64,000 nucleotides of DNA from Halomonas chromatireducens (GTDB lineage: Bacteria > Pseudomonadota > Gammaproteobacteria > Pseudomonadales > Halomonadaceae): contig NZ_CP014226.1 of assembly GCF_001545155.1 (NCBI RefSeq), positions 2,966,345 through 3,030,344 of the forward strand, written 5' to 3'. Made by a program: the position numbers and the translations under genes. Shown one piece after another: positions 1 through 9,224 of this stretch; positions within the stretch are counted from its first letter, which is position 1; every line of letters begins with the position of its first letter. The notes under the pieces were generated by a model. The model was not told where the DNA came from and searched no databases. It worked only from the letters and a program-made list of their open reading frames with translations.

Positions 1-3000
1 CAGCCACCACCATGAGCCCCAGGTGATGCGCCATGGAGATGATCCCCTGGACGATGGCGCTGTCATGGGGGTTGGTGGTGACATCGCGAATGAAGCTGCG
101 ATCGATCTTGATCTTGCCGATCGGCAACTGCTTCAGGTAACTCAGGCTGGAGTAGCCGGTACCGAAGTCGTCGACGGAAACTTCGATTCCCATATCCCGC
201 AGCTTGTGCAACGTGGCGATGGCCGCAGCGGTGTCGTTCATCAGGATGCCTTCCGTCAGCTCCAGCTCGAGATAGCCGGGCGCGAGACCGGTCTCCAGTA
301 GCGCCTGCTGCAGGTTGGTCATGAAGTTGGGGCGATGGAACTGCAGCGGCGAAAGATTGACCGAAACCCGGTGGTGTCCGTAGCCCTGGGCTGCCAGCAA
401 GCACATGTCGAGACAGGCGCGTCTCAGCACCCACTCGCTGATCGGGCCGATCTGACCGGTGTCCTCGGCCAGCGGGATAAAGAGCCCCGGAGAGAGATAG
501 CCCCTGACCGGATGCTTCCAGCGTACCAGCGCCTCGAAGCCAACCACGCTACCATCGGCGGCATTCAGCAGCGGCTGGTAGTGCAGCTCGAAGTTCTCTG
601 CCTCGATGGCTTCCTGCAAGTCATTGCGCAGGGCCATGCGAGAACTCACCTCGTCATTGAGATCGCTGGTAAAGCACTCCCAGGCATTGCGCCCCTTCTG
701 CTTGGCCCGGTACATCGCCATGTCGGCCTGCTGGATCAGTTCCACCGGATTCTTAAGCCCCTCGTACAGGAAGGCGACACCCACACTGGCACCGATATAG
801 AGCTCGTTTTCGGCGATACGAAACGGCCGGGCGACGCAGGCCAGCAGGCGCTCAGTGAGCCTCAAGGCCGCCTCTTCCCGGCTCAATTCCGGCAGCAGGA
901 TCACGTACTCATCACTGCCGAACCGTGCCAGCGTATCGCCGGGGTCCAGCTCATCGGCCAGGCGCTGGGCGACCTCGATCAGCACCTGGTCCCCCACTTC
1001 ATGCCCCAGGCTGTCGTTGATCGGCTTGAAATCATCCAAATCGAGGAACAGCACCGCCAGGTGCCTGCCGTGTCTTCTTGCCAGCTGCACATCGTGCAGC
1101 AGGTGGTCCTCGAACAGCGACCGGTTGGCCAGGCCAGTCAATGCATCATGGCTGGCATGGAAAGAGAGCTTCGCCTCGTAGGCCTTGCGCTCGGAAATGT
1201 CGTGCTGCACGCCGACAAAGTGTGTCACCACCCCTGCCGTATCGCGTACCGGCGCCAGGTAGAGGTTGTTCCAGAAAGGCGAGCCATCCTTGCGGTAATT
1301 GCACAGGGTGACGTTTACCTCCTCGAAATCGGCCAGGGCACGACGAATCTGATCCAACGAGTCGGGGTCGGTCTCACGCCCCTGCAGGATACGACAGTTG
1401 CGCCCCAGCACCTCCTCGCGGGTATAACCGGTCATGCGCTCGAAGGCCCCATTGGCATAGATGATGGGCATGCCCTTCGCCTGGGCGTCGGCGATAACCA
1501 CGCCGTTGATGCTCGCCTCTACGCTGCGCTGCAAGATGCGTAGTTCGGTTTCATGCCGATAGCGCTCGGTCATATCCTTGGCGATGCCATAGAAGCCGAT
1601 GACCCGCTCGTTGACGACGATGGGGAGGTTGGTCAAGTCGAGGTAGACCGAACTCCCATCCTGCCGCTTGAGAGCCAGCGTATAGCGGAATGCCTCGCCC
1701 TTGCCGGCGTCCTGATAGAGCTGAGCAATGCGCGCCTGTTCACTTGGCTCGATCAAGTCGGAGAAGTGCGAGCCGATCAAGCGCTCCAGGGTATAGCCGG
1801 TAATCTTGCAGCAGGCATCGTTTGCGGTCAGGAAATAGCCCTGCAGATCGAGCGAGAAGACCGCATCCGGATGATAGGTGAACAGCGAGCGGTAGCGCTG
1901 CTCGCTCTCGCGCAGGGCACGGCGGTTCTGCTCCCGCTCCACTGCCAGGGAGACCAGCTCTGCCGACTCGATGATGCGTCGACGATCGGCTCGGGTCGGT
2001 TCTCCCGGTTCCTTGAAGTAGGTGCCAAAGGCGCCCAACAGGCGCCCATCGCTGGCAATCACCGGGTAGGACCAGCAGGCGCGAAGCCCATGCTCGGCGG
2101 CCAGGTCATGATAGCCGGCCCAGTAGGGATCGAGGGCAATGTCGGCGCAGACCACAAAGTCGCGAATATGAGCCGCTCGGCCACAGGTACCCACCCCCGG
2201 ACCCACGCCGACCCCTCGCACCGCTTCACAGTAGCTCTCGGGCAGACTGACCGAATAAATACTCTCCAGCGTGTTGTGGTCGTCACCGCAGAGCATGATC
2301 GAGCACTGGGAGCCGGGAGCCTGCGCCTCCACCATTCGGCAGATCGCCCTGAGCGTATCGGACAACGGCTGATCACGGGCGATCAGGGTTTGTACACGCT
2401 GCTGGGCGCGCAGGTGTCGCTGGGTTCTCGCCAGGGAGACCGAGCGTCGTCGGCTCAAGCTTGCCATACCCAGGCTGAAGGCCAGCAGGTAGCTGAGAAT
2501 CAACCCGCCGATCGCCACGTTCAGCGGCATCATGCCGCCGAAGGCCAACGGCCCCACGGCGGCGTCATATACCCGCGCTTCCAGGGTGGCCCCGCCCGGC
2601 AGAACGATCAGCCCCCGATGGAGCCTCAAGCCTAGCTCGCGCTCGGCAGCATGATTGGCAGCCAACTGCCTGTCCTGCCGGTACAGCGAGAGCATCAAGG
2701 GCGTCACGATGGCGTTAAGCTCCTCCCCCAGCAGGCGCTCGAGGTCAAGCACGCTGACCATCTGACCATAGCCCGCACCGGGTAGCGGCAGCGAAACCAC
2801 TGCCAGCTCGGGGCTCAGGGGGTCAGGTATCACCCAGCGCGGGTAGCTGCCGCCCACCGCCAACCAATCCAGCAGCCAAGCGTCGTCCTGTCGCACCCAG
2901 CCATGAAACAACAGCTCATGGCTCCGATCACGCCCCCACCGGAACCGCTCACTCTCATCCTGCCAATAGAGCGACACCAGGCTAGGCATATCACGAAAGT

Positions 3001-3820
3001 AACTGTCGAATTCCGTCTCGCGGAAAGGGAGAGGCGGGCGTCCGCCAAAATGGGCCCAGCGCTCAGACATGCGCTGAAGCGTCACTTGCTGCGTATCGAT
3101 TGCTCGTTCCGCCGTGATCTTGAAGTTGGCCAACAGCTCCGTTGCATGGCGCTGCTTGGCGTCATACTGCTGCCAGGTCAGGGCATACCAGGCGAGACCG
3201 CTCGCCATCACCCCCCCCGCCAACGCCAGTACCATGACGCGACTGAGTACCGGCGGCGCCGAGGCGCGACGACCGACAAGGACCATGGCCACCCCGGTGA
3301 GCAGGGCCGGCAAGGCGGTAAAAGGCGTGGTAAATGCCGTACCCCAGGGGCCGGGCATGATAACGCCTGGCCTTAGAACCTCGGCCAGGCTGATGCCTCC
3401 GATGGAGACCACAACCAGCCCTGCCAACACCCAGCCCAGGCGTGCCCGCCGGGTTGCCTTGCCCGCCAGCAGGCACGCCGAGACCGCCAACAGGGTAATG
3501 CTGGTGGATAGTGCCATCGGCACCGGCCAGATTTCCAGCGAGCTCCAATGCCCGCCCGGCAGCAGGGCTAGCATGGGCGCATACAACCCGAAAGGCAGCA
3601 GCAAGGCACCGCAAAGCCGAGCCCAGCGGGGGCGATTCAACATGGTTGCGAGCAATCCGCCGCCGACAAGCAACATCAAGGGCATGCTTGCCTTGGAAGG
3701 GTTCCAGTCAAGCGGCAGCTGCCAGGTCGCCAGGCCGTTGAACACCCCCATGACCATGAGCAATATCGGCACCAGAATCAGCCAGGTATGAAGTGCCACC
3801 TGCTGAGAGTTATTGGGCAT
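1..3820 (-). CDS. Membrane GAF-PAS-PAS-GGDEF-EAL cyclic-di-GMP protein (3' end outside window)
   Basis: The minus-strand frame opens at ATG 3820 behind an AGGGGG ribosome site and stays open to the window edge, so about 1273 residues are visible and the C-terminus is missing. Order seen: several hydrophobic helices in the first ~190 residues, a presumed extracytoplasmic segment, another membrane helix near residue 440, a GAF-like domain (~488-635), two PAS/PAC units (~635-890), a GGDEF domain (~890-1050) and an EAL domain. The cyclase signature reads GSDEY near residue 967 instead of GGDEF. The EAL domain keeps GFEALVRW and DDFGTGYS. By family knowledge this suggests a c-di-GMP phosphodiesterase with a weak or regulatory cyclase domain. 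The signal sensed is unknown. A second cyclase gene lies just upstream, in the same direction. Confidence 0.9.
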   Translation of the reverse strand, partial: MPNNSQQVALHTWLILVPILLMVMGVFNGLATWQLPLDWNPSKASMPLMLLVGGGLLATMLNRPRWARLCGALLLPFGLYAPMLALLPGGHWSSLEIWPVPMALSTSITLLAVSACLLAGKATRRARLGWVLAGLVVVSIGGISLAEVLRPGVIMPGPWGTAFTTPFTALPALLTGVAMVLVGRRASAPPVLSRVMVLALAGGVMASGLAWYALTWQQYDAKQRHATELLANFKITAERAIDTQQVTLQRMSERWAHFGGRPPLPFRETEFDSYFRDMPSLVSLYWQDESERFRWGRDRSHELLFHGWVRQDDAWLLDWLAVGGSYPRWVIPDPLSPELAVVSLPLPGAGYGQMVSVLDLERLLGEELNAIVTPLMLSLYRQDRQLAANHAAERELGLRLHRGLIVLPGGATLEARVYDAAVGPLAFGGMMPLNVAIGGLILSYLLAFSLGMASLSRRRSVSLARTQRHLRAQQRVQTLIARDQPLSDTLRAICRMVEAQAPGSQCSIMLCGDDHNTLESIYSVSLPESYCEAVRGVGVGPGVGTCGRAAHIRDFVVCADIALDPYWAGYHDLAAEHGLRACWSYPVIASDGRLLGAFGTYFKEPGEPTRADRRRIIESAELVSLAVEREQNRRALRESEQRYRSLFTYHPDAVFSLDLQGYFLTANDACCKITGYTLERLIGSHFSDLIEPSEQARIAQLYQDAGKGEAFRYTLALKRQDGSSVYLDLTNLPIVVNERVIGFYGIAKDMTERYRHETELRILQRSVEASINGVVIADAQAKGMPIIYANGAFERMTGYTREEVLGRNCRILQGRETDPDSLDQIRRALADFEEVNVTLCNYRKDGSPFWNNLYLAPVRDTAGVVTHFVGVQHDISERKAYEAKLSFHASHDALTGLANRSLFEDHLLHDVQLARRHGRHLAVLFLDLDDFKPINDSLGHEVGDQVLIEVAQRLADELDPGDTLARFGSDEYVILLPELSREEAALRLTERLLACVARPFRIAENELYIGASVGVAFLYEGLKNPVELIQQADMAMYRAKQKGRNAWECFTSDLNDEVSSRMALRNDLQEAIEAENFELHYQPLLNAADGSVVGFEALVRWKHPVRGYLSPGLFIPLAEDTGQIGPISEWVLRRACLDMCLLAAQGYGHHRVSVNLSPLQFHRPNFMTNLQQALLETGLAPGYLELELTEGILMNDTAAAIATLHKLRDMGIEVSVDDFGTGYSSLSYLKQLPIGKIKIDRSFIRDVTTNPHDSAIVQGIISMAHHLGLMVVA

Positions 3821-3990
3821 ATCGCCCCCTGCTCGTGAATGAGTCCTGATAGTCGGCTTATCGGCCGTTTGGCAAAACTCTTGAGGCTCTCGTGGAAATA
3901 GAGAGCAGCAGGGAAGAAATAGAGAAGGAACAGCAAGGGGGCAGGCGCCAATCGACAGAGCCAGGCGAACACTGCGTCAGGGGGAACCCG

Positions 3991-5217
3991 TCAGCCCGGA
4001 GAGAGCGGCGCGGCGGCAATGACTCGATTGCGCCCGGCATGCTTGGCGCGGTAAAGCGCCTCGTCAGCCCGCTTGAGTGCCTCCTGGGCGGGTTCATCCT
4101 GCATCAGCTGAGTGACACCGATACTGGTCGTAATCGAAATGCGCTGTCGCTCGCGGTCGCGGAATTCGAAGGTCTCCACGGCAAACCGGATACGGTCGGC
4201 TACCTCCATGGCCCTGGCCTGGCCACTGCCGAGCAGCAGCACCACGAACTCCTCGCCGCCATAGCGTGCCGTACAGTCATGCTTGCGCGTCTGCCCGATC
4301 AACAGCTCGGCGAATTGACATAGCACGCCATCGCCCACGGAGTGGCCATAGGTATCGTTGATCTGTTTGAAATGATCGATATCGAGCATAAGCAGCGAAC
4401 AGGGCACGCTACCGGCGCTGTCCAGCCCCTCGGTGTCGCGCTGCCAGGCCTGGATCTTGGCCAGGTGTTCCTCCAGCGCGCCGCGATTGAATAGCCCCGT
4501 CAGCGGGTCATGTGTGGCCTGACGATAGAGACGCAGCAACAGGCTCAGCTGGAAATGGTTGGCCGCCATGGAAACCACCAACAGGCTCGACAGCAGCCAG
4601 AACGCTTCGGCACCGCGCCCGGTAAGCCAACTGCCGTCGACCATCTGCGAAAACACCTGCAGGGCCAGCATGGCGATGCCTGCGAACAGCGACTCCAGTA
4701 TCGTGAAGGGAAAAACACTGAGCGATGCCACCAGCAGGAAGGGGATGAATCCGTACCCCACCAGGTTATGCAGTTCATGTGGCGGCAGCATGACGAGGAT
4801 GAGGGTATAGAACGCCGCGGGCAGTGCCAGCAACATGCCTGCACAAAGGCGGATGCGACGAATCCGCTCCTGACTGTAGAGCGCAAGCAGCAGCACGGCC
4901 ACGAGGCCCAATATGAGCACAACCCGCCCGACAAGGGTGTACTTCAGCAGCTCGGTGGGCAGCACCAGAGCATCCACCACGATCCACAGCGGGGAGAGTA
5001 TGGCGAAGATGATACCCAATGCCAGCACGCGGCTGCGCAGGTAGCGGGCGTGCGCGAAGGAGAAATCACGGGAGTGGTGGTGGCGACTGAAGGTATCGCG
5101 CAACGAGCTGAAGCCGACGAATAGCTCATGGCCCGCCTCGGGCGGTTCGGCCAGCCTGTCAAGCAGGCGTGTGCGGCGCTCCGAGTCTCGCTTAAGCTTC
5201 AGTTTACCGACGAGCAT
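3991..5217 (-). CDS. Membrane-anchored GGDEF diguanylate cyclase
   Basis: A 408-residue protein with about six hydrophobic helices in residues ~70-240 followed by one GGDEF domain. The active-site signature RYGGEEF is intact, and RKHD lies five residues before it, which is the usual position of the RxxD inhibitory site. It is therefore predicted to make cyclic di-GMP from two GTP and to be feedback inhibited. I chose ATG 5217 because AGAGGT lies at good spacing; an in-frame ATG 69 bases upstream has no such site. The gene reads toward the large GGDEF/EAL gene with about 170 bases between them, so co-regulation is possible. No dedicated input domain other than the membrane region is visible. 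Confidence 0.9.
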   Translation of the reverse strand: MLVGKLKLKRDSERRTRLLDRLAEPPEAGHELFVGFSSLRDTFSRHHHSRDFSFAHARYLRSRVLALGIIFAILSPLWIVVDALVLPTELLKYTLVGRVVLILGLVAVLLLALYSQERIRRIRLCAGMLLALPAAFYTLILVMLPPHELHNLVGYGFIPFLLVASLSVFPFTILESLFAGIAMLALQVFSQMVDGSWLTGRGAEAFWLLSSLLVVSMAANHFQLSLLLRLYRQATHDPLTGLFNRGALEEHLAKIQAWQRDTEGLDSAGSVPCSLLMLDIDHFKQINDTYGHSVGDGVLCQFAELLIGQTRKHDCTARYGGEEFVVLLLGSGQARAMEVADRIRFAVETFEFRDRERQRISITTSIGVTQLMQDEPAQEALKRADEALYRAKHAGRNRVIAAAPLSPG

Positions 5218-5352
5218 CGAATGACCTCTGTTTGGCAGGCGCTTCTCCAGCAGCCCATTCAGCACAAAGTGTGCCCAAGTGTGCAAATGGTAACAGCGTA
5301 GCCTGCGGTAAATGTTACGTATTGTTGACCTGCATCAAGCCATATGAGCTGG

Positions 5353-5571
5353 CTAGAGTTTCTGTATCGAAACAAACCGCCCCGCTTCGGAAAAGGTCAA
5401 CCGGAAACGGCCATGCACCCCGTCACGGGTCACCACGCGGCGCAGCGCCTCGGCGGGAAAGATCACCTTCCTGCCATCCAGGCTGCGGGTATGCACCTGC
5501 CCTACCCGGCCCTCGTAATGGGCCAGACAGGCATCATGGGAAAGCTCGATCACCACGTCGATGGTAGGCAT
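5353..5571 (-). CDS. DUF2835 family small protein
   Basis: A 72-residue protein beginning [11 protein letters not shown] and containing [19 protein letters not shown] and a GRFRLTF stretch. I recognise this as the DUF2835 family, a small soluble protein found in Halomonas, Pseudomonas and relatives. No biochemical function is known to me. The length is normal for the family. It is divergent from the SprA-like gene at 5674, leaving about 100 bases for both promoters. The ribosome site is weak (GAATGACG upstream of the ATG). Confidence 0.85.
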   Translation of the reverse strand: MPTIDVVIELSHDACLAHYEGRVGQVHTRSLDGRKVIFPAEALRRVVTRDGVHGRFRLTFSEAGRFVSIQKL

Positions 5572-5673
5572 GGTTCGTCATTCATACTCGCAATCGGCCA
5601 CTGGCCATTGTTGCCGTCAACGCAAAAGTCGCCAATACTCTACTCTATTCGGCCCGCCCTACGGACATTCACC

Positions 5674-6381
5674 ATGCATGCATCCACTGTCATCGGCCCC
5701 GTGCCCTTCTCTTCCAGCAGTTGGCAGCCCGGCGCCGGCCTTGTCGGCAACGCCGAAGCCGCACGGCGGGTGGGTGAACCAGGCAAAGCCGAGGCAACCG
5801 GCAGGGCCGCCGAGGATGCGGCCCAGGGCAAGGTCGCCGAGGGCGAGGCCGCACAAAAGCCCAATGGTGAAACGCTGAGCCAGGAAGAGTTGCGTCACCT
5901 CGAACACCTCAAGACCACCGACCGCGAAGTGCGCCAGCATGAGCTGGCCCACCAGATCGCCGGCGGACAGTACACCGGTGCGGTGAGCTACCAGTTCGAA
6001 CGCGGCCCGGACGGCCAGCGCTATGCCGTGGCCGGCGAAGTCCCCATCGACTACGGCCCGGTGCCCGGCGACCCCCGCGCCACCATCGGCAAGATGCAGC
6101 AGGTGATCAGCGCCGCCCTCGCCCCGGCCGACCCCTCACCCAAGGACCATCAGGTCGCCGCCCAGGCCCGCCAGTACCTGCTCACCGCCCAGCTGGAAAT
6201 GGCCCAGCAGGCCAGCGCAAGACATAGCGCCGAGCGCCCCGAACCCAATACCACGGAAACCTCGGCCAGTGTACAAGCCAGCAGCGCGGCAGCGGCACGC
6301 TCGAATCCAGCAAGAGCTCCCTCTCCAACTACGACATCATCGCCCGTGCCGCCTTTGCCAGCGGCGGTACGGGCAAGTTGA
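5674..6381 (+). CDS. SprA-related putative metalloprotease
   Basis: A 235-residue protein. The N-terminal third is low complexity and rich in Ala, Gly and Glu. The core carries [17 protein letters not shown], an HExxH-like metal site, followed by [19 protein letters not shown] and a DP-rich helix, all typical of the SprA-related family (putative metalloprotease CJM1_0395 type). Function in this family is unknown to me. ATG 5674 starts at the conserved region; the frame is open further upstream but that part lies over the DUF2835 gene. The last ~40 residues are a Pro/Ala/Ser/Thr string, whereas another frame over the same DNA reads an ordinary-looking tail ending at 6395 (see findings), so a frameshift near 6290 is possible. 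Confidence 0.75.
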   Translation: MHASTVIGPVPFSSSSWQPGAGLVGNAEAARRVGEPGKAEATGRAAEDAAQGKVAEGEAAQKPNGETLSQEELRHLEHLKTTDREVRQHELAHQIAGGQYTGAVSYQFERGPDGQRYAVAGEVPIDYGPVPGDPRATIGKMQQVISAALAPADPSPKDHQVAAQARQYLLTAQLEMAQQASARHSAERPEPNTTETSASVQASSAAAARSNPARAPSPTTTSSPVPPLPAAVRAS

Positions 6382-6396
6382 GCGGGAAGGCGTAGC

Positions 6397-6775
6397 TTAT
6401 TTTTCCTCGGCTTCCATGGCGGCCGATACGGTCGATGCTTCCAGTAAGGTATCACGGCCCAGATCAAGGCGGTCGAGCACGGCACCCAGGTTGGCTTTCC
6501 ACTCATTGTGCCCGCCTATCAAGTTGCTGAAATCACTATTGACGACGCCTTCCACGCCATGAGGCACCGGGACAAGACCCGCCGGCGTGGAAAGGCCGGC
6601 ATTGGCCATACGATAGAGCCACTTGAGCACTCCATCTTGCTCCGAGTAGCAATTGTATATTCCCTCCGAGGTGGCACTAGCCGCGGTCGTCCAGTCCACC
6701 TCACTATCATTGCCCACTGCCCCACCCATCAGCACAGCATTCCTGACGTACTTTTCTCCTCCCTTGCTGGCCAGA
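6397..6775 (-). pseudogene. DUF726 hydrolase, C-terminal fragment cut off by IS21 element
   Basis: This is the tail of the gene whose front lies at 9220-10360. When the IS element and one copy of the 5-bp target duplication are removed, the two parts join in frame (ALLALASKGGEKYVRNAVL) and give a protein of about 504 residues. The fragment keeps features of the family C-terminus: GGAVGN, NCYSEQDGVLKWLYR and a final GGHNEWKANLGAVLDRL. It has no start of its own other than an internal ATG at 6735 and is presumably not expressed as a working enzyme. It ends one or two bases from the alternative stop of the convergent SprA-like gene. Confidence 0.9.
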
Positions 6776-6828
6776 TGTTAATGGCCAAGTAAAGTGACCC
6801 AGTACCGGCCAACGCTTTTGACCCACCC
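6771..6828. repeat. Left terminal inverted repeat of IS21 element with target duplication
   Basis: Bases 6771-6775 read CCAGA and are repeated at 9220-9224: a 5-bp target-site duplication. The element starts at 6776 with TGTTAATGGCCA. Over about 52 bases the end matches the reverse complement of the right end, with conserved blocks AAGTGACCCA, CGG(T/C)CA and TTTTGACCCACC. Multiple short blocks of this kind are usual for IS21-family ends. Confidence 0.9.
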
Positions 6829-6908
6829 CCGAGGTGGCAGCGCTGCCACCATCCACCTACCGTGTCGGCTCAGCCAAGGGTCGGGACGGAGATGTGAAGG
6901 ACTGGGGA

Positions 6909-8432
6909 ATGATTCACAAGATCAAAGCGTTACACGATGACGGACAGGGCCTGTCGATCCGCGCCATCGGCCAGGAGCTAGGCATCTCTCGCAACACCGT
7001 CCGCAAGTACCTGCGCCAGGACGTGGCCACCATCGAGACGGCGCAGTCGAACCGGGAGCGCGAGAAGAAGCTCGACGCCCACCGCGACTACATCGTCTAC
7101 CTGCTGCGCACCTTTCCCAAGCTGAGCAGCGTCAAGGTCGCCCGCAAGCTGCGCGAGAAGGTCGGCGAGTTGGCGGTCTCCGAGCGCACCCTGCGTCGCT
7201 ACGTGCAGCAGGTGAAGAGCACGGTGGCCAGCCGGCAGCGGCGCTACTACGAGCCGGTGCTCGACATGGTGCCAGGGGTGCAGTGCCAGGTGGATCCGGG
7301 CGAGCTGCGCGAGGTGATGATCGACGGCGAGCCGCGCCCTCTGTACTTCGTGGTGTTCGTGCTCTCCTACTCGCGCCTGTCCTATGTCGGCGTCAGCCTG
7401 TCGCCGCTCGATACCGCCACCTTCATCCGCCTGCACGACGAGGCGTTCCGCTACTTCGGCGGCCTGCCCGAGGAGTGCGTCTACGACCAGACCAAGATGG
7501 TGGTGATCAGCGAGCAGTTCCGCGAGCTGGAGGTGAACCAGCGCTTCCATGAGTACGCCACCACCGCCGGCTTCCGGATCCGCGCCTGCTGCGGCTACGA
7601 CCCGGAGAGCAAGGGCAAGGTCGAGGCCGGAGTGAAGTACGCCAAGCAGGATGCCTTCTATGGCGAGGTGTTCCGAGACGAGGCCGACCTGCGCGCTTAC
7701 CTGCGGCAGTGGCTCGACGACGTCGCCAACGTGCGGACACACGGCACCACCGGTCAGCAGCCGAGGGCTCTGTGCGACGCCGAGGAGCGGCGCCATCTGC
7801 GCCCCTACCTGACCCCGGCCTGCGTGGGCCGCGAGGACGACGGCCTGGCCCCGCGCCGGGTCGACAAGACCGGGTTGATCGCCTGGAAGGCCAACAAGTA
7901 CTCGGTGCCGATGGCCTACCAGCAGGGCCGTGTCGGAGTTCAAGAAGCGGGCGACCGGCTGACGGTTCACGACCTGGAGAGCGGCGACGAGATCGCCGCT
8001 CATACCCTGCATCTGGGCAAGGGCCGCACGCTACGCAACAGCGACCATTACCGTGATCACCGCCAGCAGGAGGCCGACCTGGAGCAAGCCATTGCTCAGT
8101 GCCTCGGTGAAACGCTGGGACAGCAACTCTGCGCCCGACTGCGCGATAGCATGCCGCATCACTACAAGGACCAGCTACGCGGCGCCAGGAAGGTGCTGGA
8201 AGGCGAGCCCGATCTGGACCTGGCGCTGGTCAGCGACTGGGTTACCCGGGAGCGCCTCACGGCTAGGCGGCTCAAGGAGCGGTTGGCGGCGGCCCGGCTG
8301 GCCAAGGCGCGGGGCCGGGATCACGACGCTGACGTGCCTGCCAGCCCGGGTACAACGCCGGCGGAGCTGGCTCCCTACGCCCAACTTGGCCGCTCCGGTT
8401 GTCAGCAGGAGGTGACCCATGGGGCAGCTTGA
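6909..8432 (+). CDS. istA: IS21-family transposase IstA
   Basis: About 507 residues from ATG 6909, chosen because AAGGA lies seven bases upstream; the frame is open further back and a GTG at 6894 is an alternative. The N-terminus holds a helix-turn-helix (GLSIRAIGQELGISRNTVRKYL). The integrase core shows QCQVDPGE, YDQTKMVVIS and ESKGKVEAGVKYA, which fit the first Asp, second Asp and Glu of the DDE triad. A C-terminal beta-rich region with KTGLIAWKANKYSVP follows. It catalyses strand transfer with IstB. Its stop lies 14 bases inside istB, so the two are translationally coupled. Confidence 0.93.
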   Translation: MIHKIKALHDDGQGLSIRAIGQELGISRNTVRKYLRQDVATIETAQSNREREKKLDAHRDYIVYLLRTFPKLSSVKVARKLREKVGELAVSERTLRRYVQQVKSTVASRQRRYYEPVLDMVPGVQCQVDPGELREVMIDGEPRPLYFVVFVLSYSRLSYVGVSLSPLDTATFIRLHDEAFRYFGGLPEECVYDQTKMVVISEQFRELEVNQRFHEYATTAGFRIRACCGYDPESKGKVEAGVKYAKQDAFYGEVFRDEADLRAYLRQWLDDVANVRTHGTTGQQPRALCDAEERRHLRPYLTPACVGREDDGLAPRRVDKTGLIAWKANKYSVPMAYQQGRVGVQEAGDRLTVHDLESGDEIAAHTLHLGKGRTLRNSDHYRDHRQQEADLEQAIAQCLGETLGQQLCARLRDSMPHHYKDQLRGARKVLEGEPDLDLALVSDWVTRERLTARRLKERLAAARLAKARGRDHDADVPASPGTTPAELAPYAQLGRSGCQQEVTHGAA

Positions 8433-9159
8433 GTTGACCGCCGGGCGCTACCGTAGCCTGCGCCTCGGCGCCATCGCCGGTAACCTCACCGACCTACTGG
8501 CTCAGGCCGAGGCCAACGAGGTCTCCTACTTGGCCTTCGCCGACATGTTGGTCGAGCACGAGCGCCAGACCCGCGAGGCGAAGCGCATCGACCTCTACCG
8601 GCGCCAGGCCGGGTTCCCCAGCGACAAGCGGCTGGAGGGGTTCGACTACCGGCATCAGACCACCATTACCAAGCGCCAGATCAACGCTCTGCTCGACTTC
8701 GCCTTCCTCGACAACCGCGAGAACCTGGTATTCATCGGTCCGCCGGGGGTGGGCAAGACCCATTTGAGCATCGGTATCGGCCAGAAGGCCATCGAGGCCG
8801 GCTACCGGGTGCTGTTCCGCAATGCCCTGGACCTGGTCGAGGAGCTGGAGCTGGCCGAGATGAAGGGCGAGCTGAAGAAGACGCTGCACAAGCTCGCCAA
8901 GGTCGACGCCCTGGTGATCGATGAGCTCGGCTACCTGCCGATGAGCCGGCAGGCGCGCTACGCGTTGTTCCAGTTGATCAACCGGTTCTACGAGCACCGC
9001 TCGCTGATCATCACCACCAACAAGGACTTCACCAGTTGGGGGGAGTTCTTCCACGACGACAACGTGGCGGTGCCGATCGTCGACCGGATCATCCACCACT
9101 CGCACCTCTATCTGCTCGGCGGGGAGAGCTACCGGCTGAAGCAGAAAACGCTCAGCTGA
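8419..9159 (+). CDS. istB: IS21-family ATPase helper IstB
   Basis: A 246-residue AAA+ protein with Walker A GPPGVGKTH near residue 110 and Walker B ALVIDELGYLP, followed by TTNKDFTSWGEFF. It starts at ATG 8419 behind a near-perfect AGGAGGTGACCC ribosome site inside the end of istA. IstB proteins bind DNA in an ATP-dependent way and select the target for the IstA transposase. Length is normal and nothing is broken. Confidence 0.94.
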   Translation: MGQLELTAGRYRSLRLGAIAGNLTDLLAQAEANEVSYLAFADMLVEHERQTREAKRIDLYRRQAGFPSDKRLEGFDYRHQTTITKRQINALLDFAFLDNRENLVFIGPPGVGKTHLSIGIGQKAIEAGYRVLFRNALDLVEELELAEMKGELKKTLHKLAKVDALVIDELGYLPMSRQARYALFQLINRFYEHRSLIITTNKDFTSWGEFFHDDNVAVPIVDRIIHHSHLYLLGGESYRLKQKTLS

Positions 9160-9165
9160 CGATCA

Positions 9166-9224
9166 CGGGTGGGTCAAAACTAATGACCGCTGGTGGGTCA
9201 CTTCTGATGGCCATTGACACCAGA
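9166..9224. repeat. Right terminal inverted repeat of IS21 element with target duplication
   Basis: The element ends at 9219. Read on the minus strand it starts TGTCAATGGCCA and continues with AAGTGACCCA and TTTTGACCCACC blocks in the same order and spacing as the left end. Bases 9220-9224 are CCAGA, identical to 6771-6775. Confidence 0.9.

Larger units (their letters stand above)
6776..9219 (+). mobile_element. Complete IS21-family insertion sequence
   Basis: The element is 2444 bases long, bounded by matching imperfect inverted ends (TGT(T/C)AATGGCCA at both tips) and a 5-bp duplication CCAGA. It carries the two-gene istA-istB arrangement with a 14-base gene overlap. Both genes look intact, so the element may still be mobile. 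It is inserted inside a DUF726 gene, 16 codons after its GHSLG nucleophile motif. IS21 elements normally make 4-8 bp target duplications, in agreement with what is seen. Confidence 0.95.

Noticed and set aside
335..2635. Long open frames on the plus strand opposite the GGDEF/EAL gene
   Set aside because: They have no family features and their composition is that of the antisense of a high-GC gene; the minus strand reads a clear multidomain protein.
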